Below, one piece after another: positions 26,114 through 36,794 of a stretch of DNA of 64,000 nucleotides. The notes under the pieces were generated by a model. It was given only the letters and a program-made list of their open reading frames with translations. It searched no databases and had not been told where the DNA came from. Source of the stretch: Scytolyngbya sp. HA4215-MV1 (lineage in GTDB: Bacteria > Cyanobacteriota > Cyanobacteriia > Leptolyngbyales > Leptolyngbyaceae); contig JAHHIA010000002.1 of NCBI GenBank assembly GCA_019359045.1, forward strand, positions 428,401-492,400, in the 5' to 3' direction. Positions within the stretch are counted from its first letter, which is position 1, and every line of letters starts with the position of its first letter. The position numbers and the translations under genes were made by a program.

Positions 26114-27823
26114 ATGAGTTATCGCATGAATCGCCGCACCTATGCGGAAACCTTTGGTCCTACGGTGGGCGATCGCGTCCGGCTGGCTGACACAGAACTA
26201 ATCATCGAAGTCGAACAGGACTACACCACCTATGGCGATGAGGTCAAATTTGGCGGTGGCAAAGTGATTCGCGAGGGCATGGGACAGTCACCGATTACCA
26301 ATGCGGCAGGGGCTGTAGATGCAGTGATTACCAATGCTCTGATCCTGGACTGGTGGGGCATTGTCAAAGCCGATGTGGGGATCAAGGACGGCAAAATTCA
26401 TGCCATTGGCAAAGCCGGTAATCCCCATATTCAAGACAACGTGAATATTGTGATTGGTCCTGGTACTGAGGCGATCGCGGGCGAAGGCATGATCTTAACC
26501 GCAGGTGGGATCGATACCCACATTCACTTCATTTGCCCCCAGCAAATTGAAGTGGCGATCGCCGCTGGGATCACGACGATGATTGGCGGCGGCACCGGCC
26601 CTGCTGCCGGCACCAACGCCACCACCTGCACCCCGGGTCCCTGGAACCTCTACCGCATGTTGCAGGCAGCCGATGCCTTTCCTATGAACCTGGGCTTTTT
26701 GGGCAAGGGCAACAGTGCCAAGCCCGAAGGGCTGATAGAACAGGTAGAAGCAGGTGCCATGGGGCTAAAACTGCATGAGGACTGGGGGACGACCCCAGCC
26801 GCGATCGATACTTGTCTCAGTGTTGCCGATGACTATGATGTGCAAGTCGCGATTCATACCGATACGCTGAACGAAGCCGGATTTGTGGAAGATACGATCG
26901 CGGCGTTCAAAAATCGAGTGATTCACACCTATCACACCGAAGGCGCCGGCGGAGGGCACGCTCCTGACATCATTAAAGTGTGTGGAGAAGCCAATGTGCT
27001 ACCGTCTTCCACCAACCCTACTCGTCCCTACACCCTCAATACCCTGGATGAGCACCTGGATATGTTGATGGTCTGTCACCATTTATCCCCCAGCATTCCC
27101 GAAGATGTGGCGTTTGCAGAGTCTCGCATTCGTCGAGAGACGATCGCCGCCGAAGATATTCTGCATGATCTAGGTGCCTTCAGTATGCTTTCGTCCGACT
27201 CACAGGCAATGGGACGGATTGGTGAGGTGATCATCCGCACCTGGCAAACCGGGCACAAGATGAAAGTGCAACGGGGATCGCTGACCGAAGACTCGGCTCG
27301 CAATGATAACTTCCGGGCAAAACGCTACATTGCCAAGTACACCATCAATCCCGCGATTACTCATGGGATCACTGAATATGTGGGGTCTGTGGAAGTCGGT
27401 AAGCTAGCAGATCTATGTCTGTGGCGACCTGCTATGTTTGGTGTCAAACCCGAAATCGTGATGAAAGGTGGCATGATTGCCTGGGCGCAGATGGGAGATG
27501 CCAATGCCAGCATTCCCACCCCCCAACCCGTCCACATGCGTCCTATGTTCGCCAGTTATGGCGGTGCGATTGCCCCCACCAGCTTGACCTTCCTGTCTCA
27601 AGCCGGTATCAAAAACGGCATCCCAGAGCAACTGAAGCTGCAAAAAACTGCCGTTGCCGTCTCTAACATCCGCCAACTGACCAAGCGCGAAATGAAGCTC
27701 AACGATGCCATGCCCCATATGGAAGTTGATCCCGAAACTTATGAGGTTCGGGCAGATGGTCAATTGCTAACCTGTGAACCTGCCACTGTTTTACCCATGG
27801 CACAGCGCTATTTCTTGTTTTAA
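26114..27823 (+). CDS. ureC: Urease alpha subunit
   Basis: The 569-residue catalytic subunit. Nickel ligands are visible in GGIDTHIHF (HxH) and [10 protein letters not shown] (the Lys that is carbamylated), with further His in [13 protein letters not shown] and [15 protein letters not shown]. The flap contains [12 protein letters not shown] (Cys-His), and the last ligand Asp is in [12 protein letters not shown]. All expected active-site residues are intact. A GAGGAAG ribosome-binding site precedes the ATG. It is separated from ureB by about 3.4 kb carrying four other genes. UreC needs UreDEFG for nickel insertion. Confidence 0.99.
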   Translation: MSYRMNRRTYAETFGPTVGDRVRLADTELIIEVEQDYTTYGDEVKFGGGKVIREGMGQSPITNAAGAVDAVITNALILDWWGIVKADVGIKDGKIHAIGKAGNPHIQDNVNIVIGPGTEAIAGEGMILTAGGIDTHIHFICPQQIEVAIAAGITTMIGGGTGPAAGTNATTCTPGPWNLYRMLQAADAFPMNLGFLGKGNSAKPEGLIEQVEAGAMGLKLHEDWGTTPAAIDTCLSVADDYDVQVAIHTDTLNEAGFVEDTIAAFKNRVIHTYHTEGAGGGHAPDIIKVCGEANVLPSSTNPTRPYTLNTLDEHLDMLMVCHHLSPSIPEDVAFAESRIRRETIAAEDILHDLGAFSMLSSDSQAMGRIGEVIIRTWQTGHKMKVQRGSLTEDSARNDNFRAKRYIAKYTINPAITHGITEYVGSVEVGKLADLCLWRPAMFGVKPEIVMKGGMIAWAQMGDANASIPTPQPVHMRPMFASYGGAIAPTSLTFLSQAGIKNGIPEQLKLQKTAVAVSNIRQLTKREMKLNDAMPHMEVDPETYEVRADGQLLTCEPATVLPMAQRYFLF

Positions 27824-28351
27824 GCAACACTTGATTGACCTCATCCTATCGGTTGATCCATTCCCTCAGTTCGCTCTGGGACTGCAATCAACCGAGAGAT
27901 CGTCCTCAATAGAAATTAGAAAATTTGTGAGAGTGGTTTCTCTGAGCAACTGCTTTCACAAATTCGATAAGAGCATGGTCTTGCCTAACCAAGGTAAAGT
28001 TGTAGTGAGTTTGTTTTAGCGTACTATCATAGGGATAGATTCTGCACAACCGGAAGGGGAGCTATTTTTTAGCCCTGCGTTAGGTGATCGGAGCAGAAGC
28101 TTTGAGGCAGTTAAGTTCGCGATAGGAATCTTTAGTGGCGAAATCCCTCGCTGATAGGGTTGCTCTGGCCTCCTTGTCAATGGTGAATTGACGGTTGGAG
28201 AACCCAACAGCAGTTACTGTTTGTGAGCTGCAATGGTTCCATCTGAGTTGGGAAGAATTCGCTGAGTGGCTGCTTTGTCCTAAAATGCAAAGCGGATCAT
28301 AAGATATTCAACAAAACTTTTTAACGAGTAAGATAGCCAAGAGCGTTTGAT
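27824..28351. other. Intergenic region, ureC / Fur-family regulator
   Basis: These 528 bases contain a 9-base inverted repeat (27922-27930 with 27956-27964, flanking about 25 bases) and several short stem-forming segments near 28040-28210, but no tRNA, ribozyme or riboswitch I can identify. It presumably holds the regulator's promoter and could encode a small RNA. Confidence 0.35.
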
Positions 28352-28798
28352 ATGCAAAATGAAGTTATAGGCACTAAACCGATTCGATCGCTGGAAGATG
28401 CCCTGAATCGTTGTCAGAATTTGGGGATGCGTCTCAGTCGCCAGCGACGCTTCATTTTAGAATTGCTCTGGCAAGAGCAAGAACATTTATCTGCCCGCGA
28501 AATTTACGATCGTCTAAATCGGCAGGGCAGAGAAATTGGACATACTTCGGTTTATCAAAATCTGGAAGCCCTTTCAGACAAAGGAATTATTGAGTGTATT
28601 GAACGATCGGACGGTCGCTTGTATGGCAACATCAGTGACTCGCATAGCCATGTCAACTGTTTAGATACCCATCAAATCTTGGATGTCCATGTCGAGTTGC
28701 CTGAAGAATTGATTCGGTTTGTTGAAGCGCAGACGGGTGTCAAGATAACGGACTACCACGTGGACTTTTTTGGCTATCGCCTTCCTCAAGAGTCCTAA
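28352..28798 (+). CDS. Fur family regulator, PerR/FurC-like
   Basis: A 148-residue metal-dependent repressor. The winged-helix DNA-binding domain includes LSRQRRFILELLW, LSAREIYDRL and GHTSVYQNLEAL (recognition helix). The dimerisation domain contains the metal-ligand stretch DSHSHVNCLD and ends KITDYHVDFFGY. There is only one Cys after the domain boundary (Cys103) and no CxxC pair, so the usual structural zinc site of Fur is missing. Among cyanobacterial paralogues the sequence best resembles FurC/PerR, the peroxide-sensing repressor, but this is from memory and Zur or Fur cannot be fully excluded. A hairpin terminator lies after it. Confidence 0.85.
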   Translation: MQNEVIGTKPIRSLEDALNRCQNLGMRLSRQRRFILELLWQEQEHLSAREIYDRLNRQGREIGHTSVYQNLEALSDKGIIECIERSDGRLYGNISDSHSHVNCLDTHQILDVHVELPEELIRFVEAQTGVKITDYHVDFFGYRLPQES

Positions 28799-28871
28799 AA
28801 CCTCCCTCACCCATGGGTTAAGGACGCTGAACAACCTGAAATTTTCAATAATGTCCACTTTGATGCTGACA

Positions 28872-28911
28872 TTCAGACCTCCGAGGTTTTCAAAAACTTC
28901 GGAGGTCTGAA
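28872..28911. terminator. Bidirectional terminator hairpin
   Basis: Arms 28872-28889 and 28894-28911 pair over 18 bases with one mismatch and a 4-base loop. It lies between the convergent Fur-family and chlB genes and has A/T-rich stem ends on both sides. Similar sequences are dispersed in cyanobacterial genomes. Confidence 0.7.
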
Positions 28912-28936
28912 CTTACACCCGTAGCCCGCTGAGGGG

Positions 28937-30463
28937 CTAAGCTCCAACCGCTTCTTTCGCGGCATACATCACTTCGATCGTAATCTCGCTGAGATTGCGT
29001 TCACGCGCAAACTTCTCAGTGTTGCGCTTCACCTTGCCACGCACAAAACCAGGCACCTTGTTCAGTTCTGCCTGAGCTTCCTTATTCCAGGCAAGATCAG
29101 AATCGGCACTGATCCCTTTGGTGATCACTTCCTTGGTATCATGCCCACCGAAGATTTCTAACAGGTGGTCTTCCATGCCCAGAGTAAAGGAGTTGTAGAT
29201 CAGATCGACGATCTGGTTACTGCCTTCATAACCCAGGAAAGGCTTGTAGCCGATCGGGAAATTCTGGATATGGATTGGGGAAGAAATTACACCACAGGGA
29301 ATATCCAATCGCTTACCGACATGCCGCTCCATTTGAGTGCCAAAGATGGCAGAGGGTTCAATGCGGGCGATCGCATCGCCAATTTCAGCATTGTCGTCAC
29401 TGATCAGCACTTCATCGCAATATTCACTGACCTGTTCTCTAAACCAATCGGCATCGTACTTACAAAACGTACCTGCCATCACCACATGAATTCCCATTTC
29501 CCGCGCCAGAATTTTGGTCATGGCTGCTGCATGGGTATTGTCGCCAAACACGACTGCTTTTTTGCCAGTCAAGTTCTGGCAGTCGATTGAACGCGAGAAC
29601 CAGGCAGCTTGCGAAACATGCAGGGTTTGCTCATTAATGTAGGCTTCATAATCGACCGTTGCTCCTTGCTCATTCAAGATCTTTTGGATGGCGCGCAAGC
29701 AGCGAGCAGTTTCTACCACACCCATGGGGGTGATATCGACAAAGGGAGTGCCAAATTCTTCTTGGAGAAACTTAGCGGTCATCAATCCCAACTCCCGATA
29801 GGGCAAAAGATTGAACCAGGCTCTGGGCAAATTTTTCAAATGATTGACAGATGCCCCTTCTGGGATCACAGCATTTACTTCAATCCCCAAGTCTGCCATC
29901 AAGCGCTTCAGCTCAGTACAGTCGTGATTGCTGTGGAATCCCAGGGTAGACATACCAATAATGTTGACAGAAGGCTTTGCGGTTTTGCCTTCGGGCAACT
30001 CCCCTTTCTTACGGGCTTTTTCGATGTAGAACTGCACAATTTGTTGCAGAGTACGATCAGCGGCTTGCAGTTCGTTGTACCGATAGTGGTTCACATCTGC
30101 CAGCATCACATCCCCTTTGGCTTCCAATTGGGCGCGCTCGACAAAGTTGTGCAAATCTTCTTGCAGAATACTGGAGGTGCAGGTAGGCGTTAGCACAATG
30201 AGATCGGGCGACTCTTCCGCATCTTTTCGCGTGATATTATCGACCACTTTCTCCTGAGATCCTCGTGCCAGCACATTGCGATCGACCACACTGGTTGTGA
30301 CTGGGGTAAATTCCCGCTCACGCTCTAACATGGAGCGCATGACATTGAAATAATCGTCACCCAAAGGTGCATGCATGATCGCGTGAACGTTCTTAAAGGA
30401 ACTGGCGATCCGGAGTGTGCCAATGTGAGCAGGACCTGCATACATCCAGTAAGCCAATTTCAT
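28937..30463 (-). CDS. chlB: Light-independent protochlorophyllide reductase subunit B
   Basis: A 508-residue subunit of the dark-operative enzyme that reduces ring D of protochlorophyllide. ChlB with ChlN forms the nitrogenase-MoFe-like catalytic heterotetramer, fed by the ChlL Fe protein. The N-terminus [20 protein letters not shown], the [13 protein letters not shown] cluster-ligand region (Cys) and [13 protein letters not shown] are diagnostic. The C-terminal small helical domain ([20 protein letters not shown]) is also present. chlL and chlN are absent from the window; chlB is commonly separate in cyanobacteria. A GGAGAAG ribosome-binding site precedes the ATG. Confidence 0.99.
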   Translation of the reverse strand: MKLAYWMYAGPAHIGTLRIASSFKNVHAIMHAPLGDDYFNVMRSMLEREREFTPVTTSVVDRNVLARGSQEKVVDNITRKDAEESPDLIVLTPTCTSSILQEDLHNFVERAQLEAKGDVMLADVNHYRYNELQAADRTLQQIVQFYIEKARKKGELPEGKTAKPSVNIIGMSTLGFHSNHDCTELKRLMADLGIEVNAVIPEGASVNHLKNLPRAWFNLLPYRELGLMTAKFLQEEFGTPFVDITPMGVVETARCLRAIQKILNEQGATVDYEAYINEQTLHVSQAAWFSRSIDCQNLTGKKAVVFGDNTHAAAMTKILAREMGIHVVMAGTFCKYDADWFREQVSEYCDEVLISDDNAEIGDAIARIEPSAIFGTQMERHVGKRLDIPCGVISSPIHIQNFPIGYKPFLGYEGSNQIVDLIYNSFTLGMEDHLLEIFGGHDTKEVITKGISADSDLAWNKEAQAELNKVPGFVRGKVKRNTEKFARERNLSEITIEVMYAAKEAVGA

Positions 30464-30765
30464 AAGGTCTTCTCCAGAGTGAGTGTGGGGTACAAAGGAT
30501 GGGAATGAGGGCGGACTTTCTCAATTCCTGTAGCAATTTGTTATGCCAGTTGCTCTTGATTGTCGCAAACAGATCGGCTCTATGGATATTCGATTTGATA
30601 AGGCTTTCAAGATTAGGGAACAATAGACAAATAGCTTGAAGTGGCTAGTTTGATTAGGGTCATGCAAACAACTTCGTCACCTAGACCAGACTAAAAGCGA
30701 CATGATTTTTAATGCTTTTTAATGGCTATTTGCCGACTTTTACCCCAAACCAGTGTCCAACGATC
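30464..30765. other. Intergenic region upstream of chlB
   Basis: These 302 bases lie between the start of chlB and the end of the NTF2-like gene on the same strand, so they should hold the chlB promoter. No operator, riboswitch or RNA gene was recognised. Confidence 0.35.
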
Positions 30766-31158
30766 TTATTTCGTTTCGAGAGAGACTAGGAGTGCGTTAG
30801 GGTTCCAGTAACGGTAGAGGGTTTGGATTTTTCCGGCGTCATTGATGATAAACACATCGATCCCTTCAAACACGATCTCTCTTCCATCTTTGGCAATGCC
30901 GCGTCCTGTCCACTTCACGGCGGCTTCGTTACCCGCAATCGCGACGAAATCTTCGGCAAAGCCCACTCGTTCGAACAGATCCGCAATCCCTTCAAACATC
31001 TGGCGCTTTTCGTCAGAAGTGCAAAGAGGTGTACTGCCAACTGGGTCATAGCTGACAGCATCTTCTGCAAACGTATCTAACCAGGTGTCCACATCCAGAT
31101 GGCGAGTAGCTGAAAAATAGGTCTTGATAACGGTTTCGAGTGCTTCTGTGGATGCCAT
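30766..31158 (-). CDS. SnoaL/NTF2-like family protein
   Basis: A 130-residue cone-fold protein. The pattern of an N-terminal helix (ETVIKTYFSATRHLDVDTWL), the DAVSYDPVGSTP loop and paired beta-strands ending in QTLYRYWNP is typical of SnoaL-like or NTF2-like proteins, a family that covers isomerases, hydrolases and binding proteins. No catalytic residues can be assigned. It lies between chlB and bcsA on the same strand with gaps of about 220-300 bases, so co-transcription is doubtful. Confidence 0.75.
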   Translation of the reverse strand: MASTEALETVIKTYFSATRHLDVDTWLDTFAEDAVSYDPVGSTPLCTSDEKRQMFEGIADLFERVGFAEDFVAIAGNEAAVKWTGRGIAKDGREIVFEGIDVFIINDAGKIQTLYRYWNPNALLVSLETK

Positions 31159-31378
31159 GAGATCTACCCTGTTTCTAAAGCTTTTTCACTTAATCACATC
31201 TAGGAAAAGAGCGCTCAGGAGGCAAGCAAAATTAAACATTTAAAATTGATTTCTTCCCTCCCTCGTGAGAGAGAACGATCGTAAAAGATGGGCGGAAACC
31301 ATCGATTCTCAAAAAGCGAGAGATGCCCACATATTCATGATTTCACCGTTCATATTTGAGAGTGCTGAACATTCTGAC

Positions 31379-33955
31379 TTAACTGTTCAACAGATGTTGA
31401 ATTGCCTGCTTCTGCCGCTCTTGCAGGCGCTTGGGTAGGCGCAGTTCCACGACCACCCAGTTTGCATTGACATCGATAGGGGCGGGTTTTACCTCAACTG
31501 TGTCTACAAAAGCGAGCAAGCGATCGACCGATTCTGCCTCTGGGATTCCTCGAGGCAAACCTGCCAACTGTAAACCGACGATCGGTTTTTTGCGCTGCAT
31601 CACGTCCCAATTAGGCATAGCGGCTGCATCAATGACGGCGCACAAACTTTGACTTGCCGCTTCCACCACCCTTGCCGAATAGCGATGTCCTTCCCAAAAA
31701 AGCTCGATCGGGGTTTGTACTTGTTTTCGTACCTTGCTTCCCTGCATGGGTGAGGGTTCTGCAAAAGAGCGACTGAGACTGCCGAGAATAAACCGCAAAG
31801 ACTCCAGTGGATCATCGACCTGTTGGCGATTTTGGGAATACCACTCTTTCACATCTGAATAGAGCACGAGTGCAAGTGTATCCATCTGGGCTTGGGTTGG
31901 CTCTAGGAAATCAACAATCAGTAGGGTTTGTGTTTCATTCAGAGGAATTCCCCGCACCACTTGTGCAGTCAAAAAGGCACGAGCCCCGTAGTCACCGACC
32001 AATTCTAAATCCACAACATCTGGAATATTGGGCCAGGTGTTTAAAACAATGCGTGCTCCCGTCTCACTAATGTCAATCGTTTGCCCTTTCCAGGTTTTTT
32101 CCTGACTGTAAATCACGACAGGCAGTTCTCGATTGAGGCGATGGGCGCGTCGCAACTGTGGTTGTTCGTAAGCGACCAGCAAGGCTCCTAAGAGCAAAAA
32201 CAGATTAAAGCCACTCCATAAGGCATTGACCAAAACAGCTTCGTAGCTCTCTGGACTCAGAACCAACCAAAAAGGCACCACTATCAAAGAGGCAATGACT
32301 AACCCAGTCACAACGAGCAATGCGCGGGCAGATTCCCAGTCGAAACTGCGTTTGGTCACGGATAATCCTTTGTCCGTTACATTAAAACTGCCCATTTTCG
32401 GATTGATCAGTGCCATCAGGGTGACGGCAGCGGTGTAGAAAGAAAGTGCAAATTCAAACACCTCGTTCCAGAAAGAGAACCGCACCCGCTTAGATGTGAT
32501 GTAGTTGGTGTCCATAGACAGCACAATGTGCGGTAGGGCATACATCAAAATTTCAAGTCCCAAGCCTCGGATGGGATTGATGCCAAAGAGCAAAAAAAGC
32601 GGTGGAGCGATCGCATAGACAATGCGCGGCAACCCATAGAAAAAGCCAAACATGGCAGAAAAATAGCACAGTCGCTGTGGCACTGAGAGATTCAGCTTTC
32701 GACTAAATAGTGGATTCTCGATGCGCAGAATTTGTGCCATACCTCTTGCCCAGCGTACCTGCTGACCCACCAATGCCGAAAATTTTTCGGGAGCTAACCC
32801 GGCAACCATAATTCTGTCGTAGTAAACAGACTCGTAGCCCAGGGAATGCAACCGAAAAGAGGTGTGACAATCTTCGGTGACCGTTTCGACCGCAATACCG
32901 CCAATTTGCAAGACATGTTCTTTGCGAATCACTGCCGCAGAACCACAAAAGAAAGCTGCATTCCAGAAGTCGTTGCCCTTTTGCACAATTTTGTAAAACA
33001 ACTCATTACTCACGGGCACTCGCCCTTTAGTGAGCAAGTTGCGCTCAAACGGGTCGGGGTTGTAGAACCAGTGGGGAGTTTGCACTAGCATCACATTAGG
33101 ATTGTAGAAAAAGCCCACAGTTTCTTGCAGAAAATTTCGTACGGGAATGTGATCACAATCCAAAATCATGACTAAATCCCCACCTGTTCGTTTTAAGGCA
33201 GTATTGATGTTGCCAGCTTTGGCGTGATCGTTGTTATCTCGCGTTAGCATTGTGCAGCCCACTTCGTCACACATCCGCTGAAGTTCTTGTCGTCGTTCAG
33301 GATACTTGCGCCCATCATCTAGAACATAGACGTGCTTCTTCTCAGCGGGATAGTTGAGTGCGATCGCCGCCAGCGCAGTTTTGCGAACAATTTCGATATC
33401 TTCGTTATAAGTTGGAATATAAATATCCACCTTAAACCACTGATCTGGTGGGTAGGTATCTAGAGGAATGGGTTGACGGTCTTTGAGCTTTAATGTCTGA
33501 AAGTACGCCAGCATCAATCCCAGCACTGCATAGACCTCGGCGCAATAGAGCAAAAGGCAGAAAAAACTATTGATCCAACCATCAAAGTTGAGGGTATAGG
33601 CAGTGCGGTAGTAGAGGTAACGGAAGGTGGTGATGAGACTCAGCCACACCATAAAAAGATGTAAATATTCACTGGCAACCGGGTCATTTTGACGATTATC
33701 CAGACGGACAACTACCCAACCGATCGCGATTAAAAAGATTGCGACGAGAGTTTGCTGCCAAATTTTTAGGGGTGTGATGATGAGGGGGACGGCAAGCAAC
33801 AGCAAAAACAGCACCAGCCATAGCAGCTGCCCCTGTCCCCAACTCTGCAAGGCACGATCGAACCCGTTGGGAAGTGTATGAACCAACCAGTCACTCAGTC
33901 GTTGCCAGCGGTTACGGGGAGCAACAGCGCTAGGCTCGATCGCAGGATTGCTCAT
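31379..33955 (-). CDS. bcsA: Cellulose synthase catalytic subunit with PilZ domain
   Basis: An 858-residue inner-membrane processive family-2 glycosyltransferase. Membrane spans flank a cytoplasmic catalytic domain with VLDDG (213-215), LDCDHI (266-268), TED (360-362) and QQVRW (398-402), the D, DxD, TED and QxxRW signature of BcsA. A C-terminal PilZ domain shows the RxxxR region near 602-609 and DISETG (628-633), which bind c-di-GMP in characterised BcsA. It polymerises UDP-glucose into beta-1,4-glucan and threads it through the membrane. The ATG overlaps the bcsB stop by four bases. It is the last gene of the cellulose locus. Confidence 0.95.
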   Translation of the reverse strand: MSNPAIEPSAVAPRNRWQRLSDWLVHTLPNGFDRALQSWGQGQLLWLVLFLLLLAVPLIITPLKIWQQTLVAIFLIAIGWVVVRLDNRQNDPVASEYLHLFMVWLSLITTFRYLYYRTAYTLNFDGWINSFFCLLLYCAEVYAVLGLMLAYFQTLKLKDRQPIPLDTYPPDQWFKVDIYIPTYNEDIEIVRKTALAAIALNYPAEKKHVYVLDDGRKYPERRQELQRMCDEVGCTMLTRDNNDHAKAGNINTALKRTGGDLVMILDCDHIPVRNFLQETVGFFYNPNVMLVQTPHWFYNPDPFERNLLTKGRVPVSNELFYKIVQKGNDFWNAAFFCGSAAVIRKEHVLQIGGIAVETVTEDCHTSFRLHSLGYESVYYDRIMVAGLAPEKFSALVGQQVRWARGMAQILRIENPLFSRKLNLSVPQRLCYFSAMFGFFYGLPRIVYAIAPPLFLLFGINPIRGLGLEILMYALPHIVLSMDTNYITSKRVRFSFWNEVFEFALSFYTAAVTLMALINPKMGSFNVTDKGLSVTKRSFDWESARALLVVTGLVIASLIVVPFWLVLSPESYEAVLVNALWSGFNLFLLLGALLVAYEQPQLRRAHRLNRELPVVIYSQEKTWKGQTIDISETGARIVLNTWPNIPDVVDLELVGDYGARAFLTAQVVRGIPLNETQTLLIVDFLEPTQAQMDTLALVLYSDVKEWYSQNRQQVDDPLESLRFILGSLSRSFAEPSPMQGSKVRKQVQTPIELFWEGHRYSARVVEAASQSLCAVIDAAAMPNWDVMQRKKPIVGLQLAGLPRGIPEAESVDRLLAFVDTVEVKPAPIDVNANWVVVELRLPKRLQERQKQAIQHLLNS

Positions 33956-36483
33956 CGGGAATTTCCTTTAGGGTTTGTCACACGTTTCAGATAGAGCTGA
34001 ACGATGCCATAAAGCATCAGCGTCGAGAAGATAATTCCTGTTGGAAGTAAATACCAGTTTTCTTGCAAGAATCGAGAAATAGCACCTAGTGGAGAAGACT
34101 TCTCGATTCGCGTCTGGCGGTTCGCTTGCTGGAAAAAGCTCAGTGTATAGGCTTCTGGATCATAAGGTGAGGGATCGGGATCGGTCGTATTAATGAGAAC
34201 CGTGTCGTTCTTGAGTTGGAAAAATAATCCATCTTGCTGAAATAAGTAACGTACTTTGTCCAGTCCCGCATTGCTTTGGGCGGTAAGAATGAGCAGCACG
34301 CGATCGCGATTCCAAGGTGAGATGATAGCTTTGACAAGCCCCCCAGTATCGGGCAGCGTTTGGATCTGTACTTGATCCGATCGCCGCGTTAAAAATTGAT
34401 CGAGCTGAAAGCCACCCGTTTGAAACACTTCAGGAAAAGGAAAGCGCTCGCGGGTGCCAATGCCGATGAGTTGGGCGCTGTTGCGGACTTCTTCTGGAAT
34501 CGTGTCTCCTGAATACACTTGCAGTTTCACGGTTTCAGCCGCACTCAGCCGACCAAGCCGCTCACTCAACTGTAAGAGCGTCAGGACCTCTGCATTGGCA
34601 GGTTCACCCGGCAACACGATCGCTGTACTGGAAAGATCTTGAGGAGCTGTGAAGGGGTAGCCTGCCTGCAACAGTTTCAGATCTGGTAGTTGAACAGATT
34701 GATGGCGATTGAGGTTAAAGCTCGTGTCATTGTGTACAGTGCCCCAGAGTTGCTGATCGGTGAGTTTGCCGCAGGTACTCAATTCTCTAGGAATCAAATT
34801 AAAGGCAACCTGGAGTTTAGACGTAGGGGTAATGCGGTTCTCAGGAAAATTGATGTTGAGTGCGTCGTGCGTCGTGCCTTGTTCTGCAGTAAGTTGTTTG
34901 CCAGCGATCGGAGCGCCATCCAACCGCACTTCCAGGGTTGAAAGACGCGGGTTAATCTGCGGGCTATGGCTGTAATAAAGGGTCATGGAACTGCCGCGAT
35001 TGATCTGCTCATCGGGCAGGGCACGAAAATCGAATTCGATCGGAGGTGTGTACGATCCCCGAACCGTGACATCTTGCCAGGGTTGATTATCAGGCGCGCG
35101 CAAATCTTGGAGCTGGAATGAGTTCTTTTCGGGCAAATAGCGAGACCATTGGCGCGGGGGAGGAGGGGGTACATCGGTGACTTGGTCAACTAACACGGCT
35201 GAACCAATCCCCATCTGGCGTTGTTTGGGCTGCAACAAGAACTGGGTGGCTTTGGCAATTCCCTCTGCCCCGTTGCCGCTGATGACCAGGATCGGCACGT
35301 TGCCGTTTTGGGCGATCGTTAACATCAGCAAGCCAACGTCTTCAGGCAGGGGCAGACGGTTGCCATCCACCAGTTGGTTGTTGACGATCGCGTAAGGTAA
35401 CTTCAGCGATTTCAAATCAGGTTGGGAAAGCGGCGTACCGATGATGACCAATTTTTGGCTGGATCGGAGCTGGCTGAGTGACCGAATCGTCTGAGTTTCT
35501 AAAGGATGAAAATCGGCTAGCCGACCTAGTCCGGCGTGAAATCGCGCGGTCGTGGTGAGCCAGGCTGAATCGATTGACTTGGGTAAGAGATAAGTAATCG
35601 AGTTGGCGTCGAGGCTGAGATCATCGAAGAAGGGATACGGATAGCTGCTAAAGTCGAGCGGGATAGCCTTGGGCTGGAAGCCAAAAACGACTTTGGAATC
35701 GGGCAAAACTTCGGTCCACAGAGTTTGGTCACTGGGTGAGGGGCAGCCTTTATCGCTATTGTTTTGCTGCGCCACGATCGCCAATTCGTTATAGTTCTGA
35801 ATCAGGCTGGCAGGAATGTTGACTTCTAATTCACCAATCTGTGATTGCTTGCGATTGAGTGGCACACTGCCCACATTCGTCTTATTGACTTGAACTGTCA
35901 GGTTCGATCGACTTGCCAATAAAGCAGGTGAATGTTGATAGCGAATAAGCGCCTTGACCGTTTTCAGATGCCAGTTTTTGGGGCGGGTAAAGCCAATTCG
36001 GGCTTCGGCGTAAAGACCTTGCAAGTGTAAACGATTGCCTACAACAGGACTACGACTAAACTCCAGCACATACGGAATCAGTTTGGCATTGCTGGGGGTG
36101 GCAGGAGTTTGATTGGCGGGAGTGGCAACCGAAGGGGACGTTGAAGCAGTGCCTGGAGTGGCAGTGGTGGGCGCCGCTACATCAGGAACCGCAGGGGCAG
36201 GGGCAGGGGCAGGGGGAGGAGCAGGGCGATAAACTGGCGCAGGAGGCGGACTGGGAGGAGGAACAAATTGTCGGATCAGTTGATCTTCTTGTTTTTGAAT
36301 GCTGGAATCTGCCTGAGCCTGAATGATTTGAGCTTGGACGGGCTTGACCGGAAATTCAGTTTTTGTCTTGAGGTAAACCGAGATCCCCAAGCCTATAATC
36401 AGGGCGATGATGAAGCGGATCGATCGAGGCAGACAGACAACAATCGATCGCTTGCCAATTCGCTGACGGTTTGCGCCTTTCAT
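33952..36483 (-). CDS. bcsB: Cellulose synthase periplasmic subunit BcsB
   Basis: An 843-residue protein with an N-terminal membrane anchor (about 23-42), a Pro-rich stretch (about 75-110), and a large periplasmic beta-rich body. This body is duplicated (FSRSPVVGNRLHLQG and later FDFRALPDEQINRGSSMTLY units), as in the carbohydrate-binding/flavodoxin-like repeats of BcsB. A C-terminal membrane helix (about 815-835) anchors it beside BcsA. BcsB guides the nascent glucan across the periplasm. Its stop overlaps the bcsA start (ATGA). A 311-base AT-rich gap separates it from the GH8 gene upstream. Confidence 0.93.
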   Translation of the reverse strand: MKGANRQRIGKRSIVVCLPRSIRFIIALIIGLGISVYLKTKTEFPVKPVQAQIIQAQADSSIQKQEDQLIRQFVPPPSPPPAPVYRPAPPPAPAPAPAVPDVAAPTTATPGTASTSPSVATPANQTPATPSNAKLIPYVLEFSRSPVVGNRLHLQGLYAEARIGFTRPKNWHLKTVKALIRYQHSPALLASRSNLTVQVNKTNVGSVPLNRKQSQIGELEVNIPASLIQNYNELAIVAQQNNSDKGCPSPSDQTLWTEVLPDSKVVFGFQPKAIPLDFSSYPYPFFDDLSLDANSITYLLPKSIDSAWLTTTARFHAGLGRLADFHPLETQTIRSLSQLRSSQKLVIIGTPLSQPDLKSLKLPYAIVNNQLVDGNRLPLPEDVGLLMLTIAQNGNVPILVISGNGAEGIAKATQFLLQPKQRQMGIGSAVLVDQVTDVPPPPPRQWSRYLPEKNSFQLQDLRAPDNQPWQDVTVRGSYTPPIEFDFRALPDEQINRGSSMTLYYSHSPQINPRLSTLEVRLDGAPIAGKQLTAEQGTTHDALNINFPENRITPTSKLQVAFNLIPRELSTCGKLTDQQLWGTVHNDTSFNLNRHQSVQLPDLKLLQAGYPFTAPQDLSSTAIVLPGEPANAEVLTLLQLSERLGRLSAAETVKLQVYSGDTIPEEVRNSAQLIGIGTRERFPFPEVFQTGGFQLDQFLTRRSDQVQIQTLPDTGGLVKAIISPWNRDRVLLILTAQSNAGLDKVRYLFQQDGLFFQLKNDTVLINTTDPDPSPYDPEAYTLSFFQQANRQTRIEKSSPLGAISRFLQENWYLLPTGIIFSTLMLYGIVQLYLKRVTNPKGNSR

Positions 36484-36794
36484 GAAGCGATGATAGATAA
36501 ATAAAAAGCAAAGAAACTTTGAGGATGGTCTCTACTAAGTCAGTACGGTTTGGGCTTGAAAACTTCTTTCAATTTTTGCCACCTACGGGGGGTACTGAAA
36601 TCACTCTCATTAAACACTCTATTTTTCAATTCCTTAGAAGAAATCATTTCAACTAAAATTTTCAAGTTCGAGCGTTCATCAACCCTTCTTGTGATTCGTA
36701 GACTCCCAGCAATGTGTACAGTTAATCTCAATCTGCTTTGCAACCCTTTGCCAAGCATCTTAATAGATAAAAAACTCAATGGATAGTCTCAAAT
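36484..36794. other. AT-rich gap inside the cellulose locus
   Basis: These 311 bases between the GH8 and bcsB genes are visibly AT-rich. A 79-codon frame (36540-36779, minus) and one on the opposite strand are not supported by a ribosome-binding site or family resemblance. An internal promoter for bcsBA is plausible. Confidence 0.4.

Noticed and set aside
36540-36779. 79-codon frame in the gap before bcsB
   Set aside because: AT-rich region, competing frame on the other strand, no ribosome-binding site.
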